From positions 1,135,012 through 1,199,011 of the forward strand of contig NZ_BCNO01000001.1 in assembly GCF_001514535.1 (NCBI RefSeq): 64,000 nucleotides of DNA, in the 5' to 3' direction. The notes beneath the pieces are model-generated. The model was not told the DNA's origin. It was given only the letters and a program-made list of their open reading frames with translations, and ran no database searches. The stretch comes from Thermodesulfovibrio aggregans (lineage in GTDB: Bacteria > Nitrospirota > Thermodesulfovibrionia > Thermodesulfovibrionales > Thermodesulfovibrionaceae). The position numbers and the translations under genes were made by a program. Below are positions 33,736 through 42,943 of the stretch, piece after piece. How positions within the stretch are numbered: the first letter of the stretch is position 1; each line of letters begins with the position of its first letter.

Positions 33736-34916
33736 TGACGAAGATAGTTGCAGTAACAGGAAATGAAGCAGTTGCTAATGCCTTTCGTCAGGTAGAGCCT
33801 GATGTATGTGCAGCCTACCCAATAACTCCTCAAACAGAGCTCATGCAGAGATTCGCTGCTTTTGTATCCAATGGACAGGTTAAAACAGAGATGATTCTTG
33901 TTGAAAGCGAACACTCTGCTATGAGTGCCTGTGTTGGTGCTGCAGCTGCCGGAGGAAGAGTTGCAACTGCAACCTCTTCTCAGGGACTTGCACTTATGTG
34001 GGAGATTTTATTTATTGCCTCAGGATTAAGACTGCCTATTGTGATGCCTGTTGTAAACAGGGCTCTTTCTGCTCCGATAAACATTCACTGCGACCACTCA
34101 GATGCAATGGGTGCAAGGGATAGTGGATGGATACAACTCTGGAGTGAAAATGCACAGGAAGCTTATGACAACACAATTCAGGCATTCAGGATTGCTGAGC
34201 ACATGGATATAAGACTTCCAGTAATGGTTTGTTATGACGGCTTTATAATAAGTCATTCAATAGAGAGGATTGAGTATCTTGATGATGAAGTGGTAAAAAA
34301 TTTTGTTGGAGAATATAAACCTCTTTATCCACTTCTTGACGTGGACAATCCAAAAAGCTATGGTCCATTGATACTTACTGATCTTTACCATGAAGTAAGA
34401 AAAGCCCATTCTGAGGTATATAAAAAGGTTCCTCAGGTTGTGCTTGAAGTTGCAAAGGAGTTTGAAAAAATATCTGGAAGAGGCTATGGTCTGTTTGAAT
34501 CCTACAGACTTGAGGATGCTGAAATAGGAATTGTAATCTTAAACTCTGCTGCAGGAACAACAAAGGATGTTATAGATGAATACAGAGACAAAGGAGTAAA
34601 GGTTGGGCTTCTTAAGCCAAGGCTTTTCAGGCCATTCCCATATGAAGAGGTTGGAAATGCCCTTAAACACTTAAAAGCAGTTTGTGTTCTTGATAGAGCA
34701 GATGCTTTTGGAGGTTCTTTTGGCCCCCTTTATCTTGATATTGCAGCAAGCCTTTGTAATTTCAAAGAAAAACCAATTTTAATTAACAGAATATACGGAC
34801 TTGGTGGAAGAGACTACATGCCTGAACATGCCGGGCAGGTAATTGAAGAGCTTATAGAGATAGCAAAGACAGGTAAAGTAAAAGTTTTAAAAGAATACAT
34901 AGGAGTGAGGGAGTAA
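33735..34916 (+). CDS. porA: pyruvate:ferredoxin oxidoreductase, alpha subunit
   Basis: A 393-residue protein with TGNEAVANAFRQVEPDVCAA, YPITPQTELMQRFA (the pyrimidine-binding domain I signature), VESEHSAMSACVGAAAAGGR, ATSSQGLALMWEIL and the domain II end ALKHLKAVCVLDRADAFG. Together with PorB it cleaves pyruvate to acetyl-CoA and CO2 (or runs in reverse for CO2 fixation). The GAGGAGG site before the ATG at 33735 is clear. The gene overlaps porD by one base. Confidence 0.93.
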   Translation: MTKIVAVTGNEAVANAFRQVEPDVCAAYPITPQTELMQRFAAFVSNGQVKTEMILVESEHSAMSACVGAAAAGGRVATATSSQGLALMWEILFIASGLRLPIVMPVVNRALSAPINIHCDHSDAMGARDSGWIQLWSENAQEAYDNTIQAFRIAEHMDIRLPVMVCYDGFIISHSIERIEYLDDEVVKNFVGEYKPLYPLLDVDNPKSYGPLILTDLYHEVRKAHSEVYKKVPQVVLEVAKEFEKISGRGYGLFESYRLEDAEIGIVILNSAAGTTKDVIDEYRDKGVKVGLLKPRLFRPFPYEEVGNALKHLKAVCVLDRADAFGGSFGPLYLDIAASLCNFKEKPILINRIYGLGGRDYMPEHAGQVIEELIEIAKTGKVKVLKEYIGVRE

Positions 34917-34917
34917 T

Positions 34918-35874
34918 ATGACAACACCGCTTAATTTAAAGGAATTATCAAAAAAAGAACTAAGATTTACTGCAGGACATCGTCTTTGTGCAGGATGTGC
35001 AGCACCAACAGTTGTTAAAATGATTCTTCTTGCAGCCTGTGACTATCCTGTTGTTGTAGCATCTGCTACAGGATGTCTTGAAGTTTCATCATGCATATCA
35101 ACATACACGGCATGGAAAGTGCCATGGATTCATAATGCTTTTGAAAACGCAGCAGCCACTCTTTCTGGCGTTGAGACAATGTATAGAGCTTTAAAAAAGC
35201 AGGGCAAAATTGATAAGGATATTAAATTTATTGCCATCTCTGGTGATGGTGGAACTTATGATATAGGTTTTCAAAGTCTTTCCGGTGCAATGGAGCGATG
35301 GCACAACATGCTTTATGTATGCTATGACAATGGAGCCTACATGAATACAGGAATTCAGCGTTCTGGAGCAACACCAACTTTTGCTGATACTACTACATGT
35401 CCCGCTGGTTCTGTTATTCCCGGGAAACCACAACATAGAAAGGACCTAACGAGAATAATGGCAGCCCATGGAATTCCCTATGTTGCTCAAGCAAGTCCAA
35501 GTCACTGGCCAGATTTGATGAAAAAGGTGAGAAAAGCTCTTGAGATTGAAGGTCCAAAATTTATCAATGTTTTTACTCCCTGTAATCGTGGCTGGAGAAC
35601 AAGAACAGACGATGCTATACTACTAAGCAGGCTTGCAGTTGAAACCTGTTTCTGGCCTCTCTATGAAGTTGAGAATGGTGTTACAAGAATTACTGTAAAA
35701 CCAAAGGAAAAAAAGCCAATTACAGAATTTCTTAAAGCACAGGGTAGATTTAAACATCTCTTTGAACCAGGAAAAGAAAAACTCATTGAACAGATTCAGG
35801 AAATGGTTGATAAAAACTGGGAAAGACTCTTAAAAGAAGAAGAGATGTTTGCTCCTAAACAGGAAACACAATAA
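34918..35874 (+). CDS. porB: pyruvate:ferredoxin oxidoreductase, beta subunit
   Basis: A 318-residue thiamine-diphosphate subunit: CAGCAAPTVVKMIL holds cluster-binding cysteines, ATGCLEVSSCIST, the ThDP motif ISGDGGTYDIGFQSLSGAME with CYDNGAYMNTGIQRSG, and a later cysteine in FTPCNRGW. These are the cluster and cofactor marks of PorB. It closes the operon and is followed by a strong terminator at 35883. Confidence 0.93.
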   Translation: MTTPLNLKELSKKELRFTAGHRLCAGCAAPTVVKMILLAACDYPVVVASATGCLEVSSCISTYTAWKVPWIHNAFENAAATLSGVETMYRALKKQGKIDKDIKFIAISGDGGTYDIGFQSLSGAMERWHNMLYVCYDNGAYMNTGIQRSGATPTFADTTTCPAGSVIPGKPQHRKDLTRIMAAHGIPYVAQASPSHWPDLMKKVRKALEIEGPKFINVFTPCNRGWRTRTDDAILLSRLAVETCFWPLYEVENGVTRITVKPKEKKPITEFLKAQGRFKHLFEPGKEKLIEQIQEMVDKNWERLLKEEEMFAPKQETQ

Positions 35875-35882
35875 ATTTTGCT

Positions 35883-35921
35883 GGCTCTCTGTGCAAAAAC
35901 ACAGAGAGCCATTCCTTTTTT
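35883..35921 (+). terminator. terminator after por operon
   Basis: Arms GGCTCTCTGTG (35883-35893) and CACAGAGAGCC (35900-35910) pair over 11 bp with loop CAAAAA, followed by ATTCCTTTTTTC. It separates por from nuo. Confidence 0.92.
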
Positions 35922-35931
35922 CATCAATTTT

Positions 35932-35940
35932 TGTTATACT
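35932..35940 (+). promoter_or_regulatory. extended -10 promoter of nuo operon
   Basis: TGT-TATACT: an extended -10 box with TATACT at 35935-35940, about 28 bases before the nuoA ATG and just after the por terminator. No good -35 (TTCCTT at 17 bp). Confidence 0.5.
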
Positions 35941-35967
35941 ATTTGCTACCATTTTTTGGGAGATAGA

Positions 35968-36345
35968 ATGGAAGGGCATGTTTTAACTCAGCGATATTTA
36001 GCTGTTTTAATAGTTATCGTTGTTTCAATAATTATTGGTTTTTCCATGCTTTTTCTGAGCAAACTTCTACGCCCTAAAAGAGCTTATTTTTTAAAACTCA
36101 CTCCCTATGAATGTGGAATTCCCTCCATAGAAGATACCTGGGAAAGATTTAATGTGAAATTTTATATTGTTGCACTCGTGTTTGTTGTATTTGATGTGGA
36201 GACAATTTTTCTCTATCCCTGGGCAGTAGTTTATAAAAAAATTGGTTTTTATGCTTTGGTAGAGATGTATCTTTTTATTTTCATTCTGTTAATTGGATAT
36301 TTTTATGCAATTGGCAAAGGAGTTTTTAACTGGAGTAAAGAATGA
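35968..36345 (+). CDS. nuoA: complex I subunit NuoA
   Basis: A 125-residue protein with three membrane helices and the NuoA signature [20 protein letters not shown] followed by [18 protein letters not shown] 35968 has GGGAGA upstream; a frame-open extension back to 35878 runs through the terminator and promoter and is rejected. It opens an uninterrupted set nuoABCDHIJKLMN. NuoA is part of the quinone-site end of the membrane arm. Confidence 0.95.
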   Translation: MEGHVLTQRYLAVLIVIVVSIIIGFSMLFLSKLLRPKRAYFLKLTPYECGIPSIEDTWERFNVKFYIVALVFVVFDVETIFLYPWAVVYKKIGFYALVEMYLFIFILLIGYFYAIGKGVFNWSKE

Positions 36346-36941
36346 TTCACGTTGTTGATACAACTACAGAGCCTGTAGAAGTAGAAAAAGGCATAAAAAT
36401 TATTCCAGCAGCTAATACGATTATTATGACACTTGATAAAATAGCAAGCTGGGGTAGGCGTTCATCTCTCTGGCCTCTTACTTTTGGACTTGCTTGCTGT
36501 GCCATAGAGATGATGGCTACTGCAGCATCACACTATGATCTTGACAGATTTGGTATTATCATGAGGGCTACACCACGACAGGCAGATGTCATGATAGTTG
36601 CTGGAACAGTAACAAAAAAAATGGCTCCTGTAATAGTTAATTTATATCACCAGATGCCTGAACCGAGATATGTTATTGCCATGGGAAGCTGTGCCTGTAG
36701 CGGTGGAGTTTTTAACACTTATAGCACTGTTCAGGGAGTTGATGAAATTTTACCAGTTGATATCTATATTCCAGGCTGTCCACCAAGACCGGAGGCTTTG
36801 ATTGAAGGATTGTTAAAGTTGCAGGAAAAAATAAAAAATGAACCTCATAAAAAAAGAGGATGCATCTCTGGTGTCTGTTTAATTGATCAATCTCAGAGAA
36901 GGTGTAGTTATGAATCCTGCAGAAGTAGTGAAAAAGATTAA
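36342..36941 (+). CDS. nuoB: complex I subunit NuoB
   Basis: A 199-residue protein with the N2-cluster cysteines in [22 protein letters not shown] and [14 protein letters not shown]. It carries the last iron-sulfur cluster before quinone. The C-terminal 30 residues include four extra cysteines ([20 protein letters not shown], then YESC), unusual for NuoB, in the region that overlaps nuoC by 32 bases. Starts by ATGA-type overlap with nuoA. Confidence 0.96.
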   Translation: MIHVVDTTTEPVEVEKGIKIIPAANTIIMTLDKIASWGRRSSLWPLTFGLACCAIEMMATAASHYDLDRFGIIMRATPRQADVMIVAGTVTKKMAPVIVNLYHQMPEPRYVIAMGSCACSGGVFNTYSTVQGVDEILPVDIYIPGCPPRPEALIEGLLKLQEKIKNEPHKKRGCISGVCLIDQSQRRCSYESCRSSEKD

Positions 36942-37449
36942 AGAGCAATTTCCAGAAGAGGTTTTATGGTTTGTATGTTTTAGAGATGAGTGTTCAATTG
37001 TTGTAAAAAAAGAAAAAATAAAAGAAATTTTGAGCTATCTTAAAAATGCACCTGGATTGGAGTTCGACTATCTTGTAGACCTTTCAGCAGTTGATTATCT
37101 TGGTTTTAGAGAATGTCGGTTTGATGTAGTTTATCATCTTATGTCAATTAAATACAGACATAGAATAAGAGTTAAAGCATTAGTACCGGAACAGCAGTGT
37201 TTTATTGATTCTGTCACTGATCTTTGGGCAACTGCAAACTGGTTTGAAAGAGAATGTTTTGACATGTTTGGTATAGAATTTAAGGGACATCCAGACCTTA
37301 GAAGAATTCTTATGCCTGAAGACTGGAATGGATTTCCTTTAAGAAAGGACTATCCTGTAAGAAGTAACTTGGGTGATAAAGAATGGGAAACATATAAGGA
37401 ATTAAAAGAATCTGCAAAAGCCTGGAAAGAAAATGCAGAAGCTAGTTAA
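36910..37449 (+). CDS. nuoC: complex I subunit NuoC
   Basis: A 179-residue protein with the 30-kDa subunit signature [20 protein letters not shown] and [22 protein letters not shown] 36910 gives the family N-terminus [14 protein letters not shown] and has GAGAAGG upstream. It is a separate polypeptide, not the NuoCD fusion of enterobacteria. It overlaps nuoB (32 bases) and nuoD (17 bases). Confidence 0.95.
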   Translation: MNPAEVVKKIKEQFPEEVLWFVCFRDECSIVVKKEKIKEILSYLKNAPGLEFDYLVDLSAVDYLGFRECRFDVVYHLMSIKYRHRIRVKALVPEQQCFIDSVTDLWATANWFERECFDMFGIEFKGHPDLRRILMPEDWNGFPLRKDYPVRSNLGDKEWETYKELKESAKAWKENAEAS

Positions 37450-38626
37450 AAAGATTAAAGAACTCACAGTAAACATGGGTCCACAACATCCTGCGACCCA
37501 TGGAGTTCTGCGCCTTGTTCTTGAGCTTGAAGGAGAGGTAATTAAAAAATGCATTCCCTACATAGGTTACTTGCATAGAGGAGTGGAAAAACTTTCTGAA
37601 GATCTAACTTATGTGCAGAGCCTTCCACTTACTGACAGGATGGATTATCTCTCAAGTATGGTAAACAATGTAGGTTTCTGCATTGCAGTTGAAAAACTTA
37701 TTGGAATTCAGGTGCCAGAAAGAGCGAAGTTTATAAGAACAATGATGGCTGAGATGGCAAGAATATGCAGTCACCTCGTATGGATTGCAACACACGCTCT
37801 TGATATTGGTGCGATGACAGTATTTCTCTATGCTATGAGAGACAGAGAGTATCTTCTTGAGTTATTTGAGATGGTGACAGGTGCAAGACTAACTGTAAGT
37901 TATCCAAGAGTTGGTGGTGTGAGATGTGATGTTAATAATGAATTTCTTGATAAACTATATAAATTTACAGATGAGTTTCCCAAAAAAGTTGAAGAATATG
38001 AAACTTTAATTGATCGCAACAGAGTATGGTTAAAAAGAACAAAAGGAGTTGGAGTAATTACTGCCAAAGATGCAATAAATTGGGGGCTCACAGGTCCCAC
38101 ACTGAGAGGCTCTGGTGTTTACTATGATGTCCGGAAATTTTTCCCCTATGATGCCTATGATAAAGTTGATTTTGAGGTTCCACTTGGTAAAAATGGAGAT
38201 ATATACGATAGGTATAAATGTAGAATGCTTGAGTTCAGACAGTCTAATAGAATAATCAGGCAGTGTATTGAAAAACTTCCAGAAGGACCTATCCTTGCAG
38301 AGAATGCTTTAAGAATAAGGATGCCCGAGTCTCCTTTGAAGATTGATAAAAGAGATATTGTTTTTGAGATATATACTGAAGATAAACAAATTCAGGAGTT
38401 TATCCAGAAATTTACAGAAGTTTATGCCTCAGTGGAGGCTCCCCGTGGAGAGCTTGGGTATTATATTGTATGCGATAGCTCTTCAAAGCCTTACAGAATG
38501 AGAGTTCGTGCACCTTCTTTTGTTCATGCTGGTGTGCTACCTAAACTCTGTGAAGGTTCATTAGTTGCTGATGTTATTGCAAATATTGGTTCAATAGACA
38601 TTGTTTTAGGAGAGTGCGATAGATAA
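37433..38626 (+). CDS. nuoD: complex I subunit NuoD
   Basis: A 397-residue 49-kDa subunit: [34 protein letters not shown], quinone-site His and Tyr regions, [19 protein letters not shown] and the C-terminal [15 protein letters not shown]. It forms the quinone-reducing pocket with NuoB and NuoH. It begins inside the end of nuoC and stops directly before nuoH. Confidence 0.96.
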   Translation: MQKLVKKIKELTVNMGPQHPATHGVLRLVLELEGEVIKKCIPYIGYLHRGVEKLSEDLTYVQSLPLTDRMDYLSSMVNNVGFCIAVEKLIGIQVPERAKFIRTMMAEMARICSHLVWIATHALDIGAMTVFLYAMRDREYLLELFEMVTGARLTVSYPRVGGVRCDVNNEFLDKLYKFTDEFPKKVEEYETLIDRNRVWLKRTKGVGVITAKDAINWGLTGPTLRGSGVYYDVRKFFPYDAYDKVDFEVPLGKNGDIYDRYKCRMLEFRQSNRIIRQCIEKLPEGPILAENALRIRMPESPLKIDKRDIVFEIYTEDKQIQEFIQKFTEVYASVEAPRGELGYYIVCDSSSKPYRMRVRAPSFVHAGVLPKLCEGSLVADVIANIGSIDIVLGECDR

Positions 38627-39628
38627 ATGGATACTCTTCATATTATAGTTATAACGATTCTTAAGACTGCTATATATTTTGGAATTCTTATGCTTCATGT
38701 TGCCTACGCAACATATGCTGAAAGAAAAGTGATAGGACATATTCAGCTGAGGCTTGGACCAATGGTTGTTGGTCCCCACGGTTTGTTACAGCCAATTGCA
38801 GATGTTGTAAAACTCATTTTTAAGGAAGATGTTATACCAATAAAAGTAGATAGAACAATTTTCAAAGTTGCACCTCTTATAAGTCTTACTGCAGCTCTCA
38901 GCACCTTTGCTGTGATTCCTGTAAATAAAAACTGGGTTATTGCAGATATAAATGTTGGTTTACTTTATGTTATTGGTATCGCAGGAATAGGGACATATGG
39001 AATTATTTTTGCAGGCTGGTCATCAAACTCAAAGTATGCTTTTCTGGGCGGTCTTCGTTCAGCAGCACAGATGATAAGCTATGAAGTTGCTCTTGGATTA
39101 AGTCTTGTTGGTGTTATTCTAATGGCAGAGTCATTTAACTTAACCGAGATAGTTAACAAACAAAGTGAATACTGGTACGGAATGTTTTTATTCCCGCAGA
39201 TTATAGGGTACTTTGTTTTTGTGGTTGCAATGCTTGCAGAAACCAACAGACTTCCCTTTGATCTTCCAGAGGCTGAGACAGAACTTGTGGCAGGTTACTT
39301 TGTTGAGTATTCTGGAATAAGATTTTCACTCTTTTATCTTGCTGAATATCTTGCAATGTTTTGTATGAGCGCACTAGCCACTATATGTTTTTGGGGAGGA
39401 TGGACAATTCCACCAATTTTAATAAAGAATTTACCATTTCTTGAATTTGTTCCTGGAGTAGTATGGTTTCTTTTAAAAGTTTACTTTCACATATTTTTAT
39501 TTTTCTGGCTTAGAGGCACGCTTCCAAGATACAGATATGATCAGCTTATGGCAATTGGATGGAAGATTTTGATTCCATTAGCACTTGTAAATATTATGAT
39601 TACTTCAATCTTTAAATATTATTCGTAA
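38627..39628 (+). CDS. nuoH: complex I subunit NuoH
   Basis: A 333-residue protein with about eight helices: YAERKVIGHIQLRLGPMVVG, AAQMISYEVALGLSLVGV and the acidic loop AETNRLPFDLPEAETELVAG, a hallmark of NuoH. It joins the membrane arm to the quinone site. The ATG follows the nuoD stop directly. Confidence 0.96.
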   Translation: MDTLHIIVITILKTAIYFGILMLHVAYATYAERKVIGHIQLRLGPMVVGPHGLLQPIADVVKLIFKEDVIPIKVDRTIFKVAPLISLTAALSTFAVIPVNKNWVIADINVGLLYVIGIAGIGTYGIIFAGWSSNSKYAFLGGLRSAAQMISYEVALGLSLVGVILMAESFNLTEIVNKQSEYWYGMFLFPQIIGYFVFVVAMLAETNRLPFDLPEAETELVAGYFVEYSGIRFSLFYLAEYLAMFCMSALATICFWGGWTIPPILIKNLPFLEFVPGVVWFLLKVYFHIFLFFWLRGTLPRYRYDQLMAIGWKILIPLALVNIMITSIFKYYS

Positions 39629-39634
39629 GAGGCT

Positions 39635-40219
39635 ATGAGAGTTAGAGATATAATAGACAAAATCTTCCTGATTGAGATATTTAAAGGGCTTTTACTGACA
39701 CTGAAAATGCTTTTTAGCAAATCTGTGACAATCCAGTATCCCTTTGAAAGAAGAAAAATTCATGACGGTTTCAGAGGCAAGCATGCTCTTGTAAGAGATC
39801 CATTTACAGGAGACGGAAAATGCATTGGATGTATGAGATGTACAACAGTTTGTCCCTCAAGATGCATTTACATTAAAAGAGAAAAAACAGAAAACAGGAT
39901 GGTTGTAACAGATTATGTTATTGATGCTTCAAGATGCATATTCTGTGCATACTGTGTTGAAGCCTGTCCTGTATGTGCTTTAGTTTTGACAGAAGATTTT
40001 GAATACTCATCTTATACAAGAAAAAGCCTTATCTTCGACAAAGAACAGCTACTTAAAAACTGGGATGAATTTGTAAGTAAATGGCCTCACGATTTTTACT
40101 TCAACAAATTCTGGCAACCTCCTGGAATTGATCCATCAAGATGGCCTAAAACAAAGAGAGAGCAAAAGCCTATTCCAATTAAAAGAGTTATTGAGATAGA
40201 GAAGGAGAAAGATGAATGA
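39635..40219 (+). CDS. nuoI: complex I iron-sulfur subunit NuoI
   Basis: A 194-residue protein with two [4Fe-4S] motifs, CIGCMRCTTVCPSRCI and CIFCAYCVEACPVCAL, and an N-terminal amphipathic anchor. In the absence of NuoEFG it is the likely electron entry point, taking electrons from ferredoxin or another small carrier. A tail of about 65 residues beyond the clusters may serve that docking. GAGG lies upstream of ATG 39635. Confidence 0.95.
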   Translation: MRVRDIIDKIFLIEIFKGLLLTLKMLFSKSVTIQYPFERRKIHDGFRGKHALVRDPFTGDGKCIGCMRCTTVCPSRCIYIKREKTENRMVVTDYVIDASRCIFCAYCVEACPVCALVLTEDFEYSSYTRKSLIFDKEQLLKNWDEFVSKWPHDFYFNKFWQPPGIDPSRWPKTKREQKPIPIKRVIEIEKEKDE

Positions 40220-40722
40220 ATCCAGTTGTTGAACAGGCTTTTTTTACGTATTTTTTTATAAGTCTCTGTATTTTAAGTATTGGAGTAATTGCCTCCAGAA
40301 ATATTATTCACAGTGCCTTTTATTTATTGATTTTTCTTCTTCATGTGGCAGCAGTCTTTTTATTCTTAAATGCAGAGTTTTTAATGGTTATTCAGATTAT
40401 CGTTTATGTTGGTGGTGTTCTTGCTCTGTTTATTTTTGCAATAATGGTGATGAATATAAAGGAAGAATTAAAACATAAAAGATTTGTAAGGTTCGCATTG
40501 GCAGGAGTTTTAATTGGGGCTGTGTTCTTCTCTGGAGTTTATCTTTTTGTTAAAGACGCAAAAATTACGGAAAAAAATCTGCCAGAGGTAGATGTAAGTT
40601 TAGTTGGAAAGCTTTTATATTCCTATTATCTCTTACCCTTTGAAATACTCTCTATAGTTTTGCTGGTAGCGCTGATTGGAGGAATAATTCTTGCAAAAAA
40701 GTTACCCAGGGAGGATAGATGA
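40216..40722 (+). CDS. nuoJ: complex I subunit NuoJ
   Basis: A 168-residue protein with five helices and the NuoJ segments RNIIHSAFYLLIFLLHVAAV and VIQIIVYVGGVLALFIFAIM (the pi-bulge helix). It overlaps nuoI and nuoK by 4 bases each. An AGAAGGAG site precedes the ATG. Confidence 0.95.
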   Translation: MNPVVEQAFFTYFFISLCILSIGVIASRNIIHSAFYLLIFLLHVAAVFLFLNAEFLMVIQIIVYVGGVLALFIFAIMVMNIKEELKHKRFVRFALAGVLIGAVFFSGVYLFVKDAKITEKNLPEVDVSLVGKLLYSYYLLPFEILSIVLLVALIGGIILAKKLPREDR

Positions 40723-41021
40723 TACCTCTTGGCTGGTATTTAACTTTAAGTGCAACTCTCTTTACCATTGGATTAGTTGGATTTATCATACGAAAAGACC
40801 TTATTGTGATGCTCATGTGTCTTGAGATTATGTTCAATGCAGTCAATATCGCTTTTGCTTCTTTCAGTTACTATAATGCCAGTTTAACAGGACAGGTTTT
40901 TGTTCTCTTTACAATTGCTGTAGCTGCCTCTGAAGCTGCCATTGGACTTGCTATTGTTCTGGCTCTGGTAAGAAACACTGGGATTAATCACTCCGATGAA
41001 ATTACTCAGTTGAGGAATTAA
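40719..41021 (+). CDS. nuoK: complex I subunit NuoK
   Basis: A 100-residue protein with three helices, the membrane glutamate in MCLEIMFNAVNIAFASF, and a second conserved Glu in AASEAAIGLAIVLAL. Both are part of the proton path along the membrane arm. Standard length for the family. GGGAGG precedes the ATG. Confidence 0.96.
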   Translation: MIPLGWYLTLSATLFTIGLVGFIIRKDLIVMLMCLEIMFNAVNIAFASFSYYNASLTGQVFVLFTIAVAASEAAIGLAIVLALVRNTGINHSDEITQLRN

Positions 41022-41022
41022 T

Positions 41023-42927
41023 ATGGATGAGAGACTTTATTTTTTAATACTTTTATTTCCGTTGGCAGGATTTCTATTTAACATTGTTATTGGCAGATTT
41101 GTGAACACAAGGTGGGTTAGCTGGATTGGGGTGTTGTCAATTCTTGGCTCGTTAGTTGTTTCCCTATTTGCCATTAAGGAAGTTTTTTCAGGAAAAACAA
41201 TTGAATACAATCTCTATACATGGATACTCTCAGATGACTTAAAAGTAAGCTTTGGATATCTTATAGATCAGCTCACTGCAGTAATGCTTTTTGTTGTATG
41301 CTTTGTTGGCTGGCTCATTCACATTTACTCTGTTGGATACATGCACGGAGACCCCGGTTATTCAAGATACTTTGCCTATCTAAATCTTTTTGTGTTTTCA
41401 ATGCTCATGCTCGTAATGGGAAATAATCTTGTCATGCTCTATTTTGGTTGGGAAGCAGTTGGACTTTGCTCGTACTTTTTAATTGCCTTCTGGTATAAAA
41501 AGAAATCAGCTGCTGATGCTGGTAAGAAAGCATTTATAGTTAACAGGATAGGGGATTTTGGTTTTGCCCTCGGTATATTTCTTTTGTTTATAAACGTTTA
41601 TGCACTTAATTATACTGATGTTTTCCCAAAAATTTCTGGACTTCAGGGGCAGACAATAAATCTATTGGGCTGTAATGTTGAGTTAATTACTCTTATTGCA
41701 CTTTTACTTTTCTGCGGTGCTGTTGGAAAGTCAGCTCAGATTCCACTTTATGTATGGCTTCCTGATGCAATGGAAGGTCCTACGCCTGTAAGCGCACTCA
41801 TTCATGCTGCCACAATGGTTACTGCTGGAGTATTTATGGTAACAAGATTAAGTCCTCTCTATAGTCTTTCAGAGACAGCTCTGGCAGTAGTAGCAATCAT
41901 CGGTGCTGTAACAGCCTTTTATTCAGCTACGATAGGAGTTGTCCAGAGAGATATGAAACGCATAATAGCCTATTCAACCATAAGCCAGATTGGATACATG
42001 TTTGCTGCCTGTGGAGTTGCTGCCTATGGTGCAGGTGTATTTCATCTTTATACTCATGCTTTCTTTAAAGCTTTATTGTTCCTCGGTGCAGGAAGTGTAA
42101 TGCATGCAATGGCTGGAGAGCTTGATATATACAAAATGGGTGGATTAAGAAAGAAGATGCCAATCACATATATAACATTTTTAATAGCTGCTTTAGCGAT
42201 TTCAGGAATTCCAGGACTTTCTGGATTTTTCAGTAAAGATGAGATTCTCTGGTATGCCTTTGCCTCTGCAAAGCCTTATGGAAAATTTGTGTGGTTTCTT
42301 TTAACAATTACTGCAGCACTTACAGCTTTCTACACGTTTAGAGTCGTTTTTGTTGCATTTCATGGCAAATTCAGAGGAACTGTAGATGAGTTTAAACATG
42401 TCCATGAATCACCTTCAGTAATGACTGTTCCATTAGTGATTCTTGCCATCGGTTCAGTTTTGGTTGGATATTTTTCAGTTCCTCACTTTCTTGAACCATT
42501 AGTTGGTAAACCGGCAGTTGCAGTTTCTCATGAGAAGGAAAAAGTTGTAATGACAATTTCAATTATTGCTGGACTGCTTGGAATAATTACTGCGTGGTAC
42601 ATGTATATTTTAAAGCCATGGGTTCCAGAGAAATTGACAACCTCTTTCAAAGGCTTATACAAAATCTTATGGAATAAATACTATGTTGATGAGCTCTATA
42701 GTTCACTTTTTGTAAAACCCACTTTATGGATTGCCGACAAATTAATTGAAAGAATAACAGATATAAAGATAATAGAAGGAATTGTAAATGGTATTCCTAA
42801 GCTTATTTACAAAGCAGGCTTATTGATAAGACCTGTTCAAACAGGACAACTTCAGCAGTATGCTATGTTAATGATTGCAGGAGTCATTATTTTTGTTTTA
42901 ATAGTTCTCTCAATTGGAAAATTTTGA
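41023..42927 (+). CDS. nuoL: complex I subunit NuoL (proton-pumping antiporter-like)
   Basis: A 634-residue Mrp-antiporter-type subunit with about 16 helices: MLFYFGWEAVGLCSYFLI-type motif (LYFGWEAVGLCSYFLIAFW), GKSAQIPLYVWLPDAMEGPT, SALIHAATMVTAGVFM, HAFFKALLFLGAGSVMHAM. The long C-terminal part (about 520-634) includes the lateral helix and anchor that run along NuoM/N. It pumps protons, or possibly sodium. Confidence 0.96.
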   Translation: MDERLYFLILLFPLAGFLFNIVIGRFVNTRWVSWIGVLSILGSLVVSLFAIKEVFSGKTIEYNLYTWILSDDLKVSFGYLIDQLTAVMLFVVCFVGWLIHIYSVGYMHGDPGYSRYFAYLNLFVFSMLMLVMGNNLVMLYFGWEAVGLCSYFLIAFWYKKKSAADAGKKAFIVNRIGDFGFALGIFLLFINVYALNYTDVFPKISGLQGQTINLLGCNVELITLIALLLFCGAVGKSAQIPLYVWLPDAMEGPTPVSALIHAATMVTAGVFMVTRLSPLYSLSETALAVVAIIGAVTAFYSATIGVVQRDMKRIIAYSTISQIGYMFAACGVAAYGAGVFHLYTHAFFKALLFLGAGSVMHAMAGELDIYKMGGLRKKMPITYITFLIAALAISGIPGLSGFFSKDEILWYAFASAKPYGKFVWFLLTITAALTAFYTFRVVFVAFHGKFRGTVDEFKHVHESPSVMTVPLVILAIGSVLVGYFSVPHFLEPLVGKPAVAVSHEKEKVVMTISIIAGLLGIITAWYMYILKPWVPEKLTTSFKGLYKILWNKYYVDELYSSLFVKPTLWIADKLIERITDIKIIEGIVNGIPKLIYKAGLLIRPVQTGQLQQYAMLMIAGVIIFVLIVLSIGKF

Positions 42928-42943
42928 AAGCAGAGGTTGATAT

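Noticed and set aside
35878-35967. N-terminal extension of NuoA
   Set aside because: It runs through the por terminator and the nuo promoter; NuoA starts at 35968.
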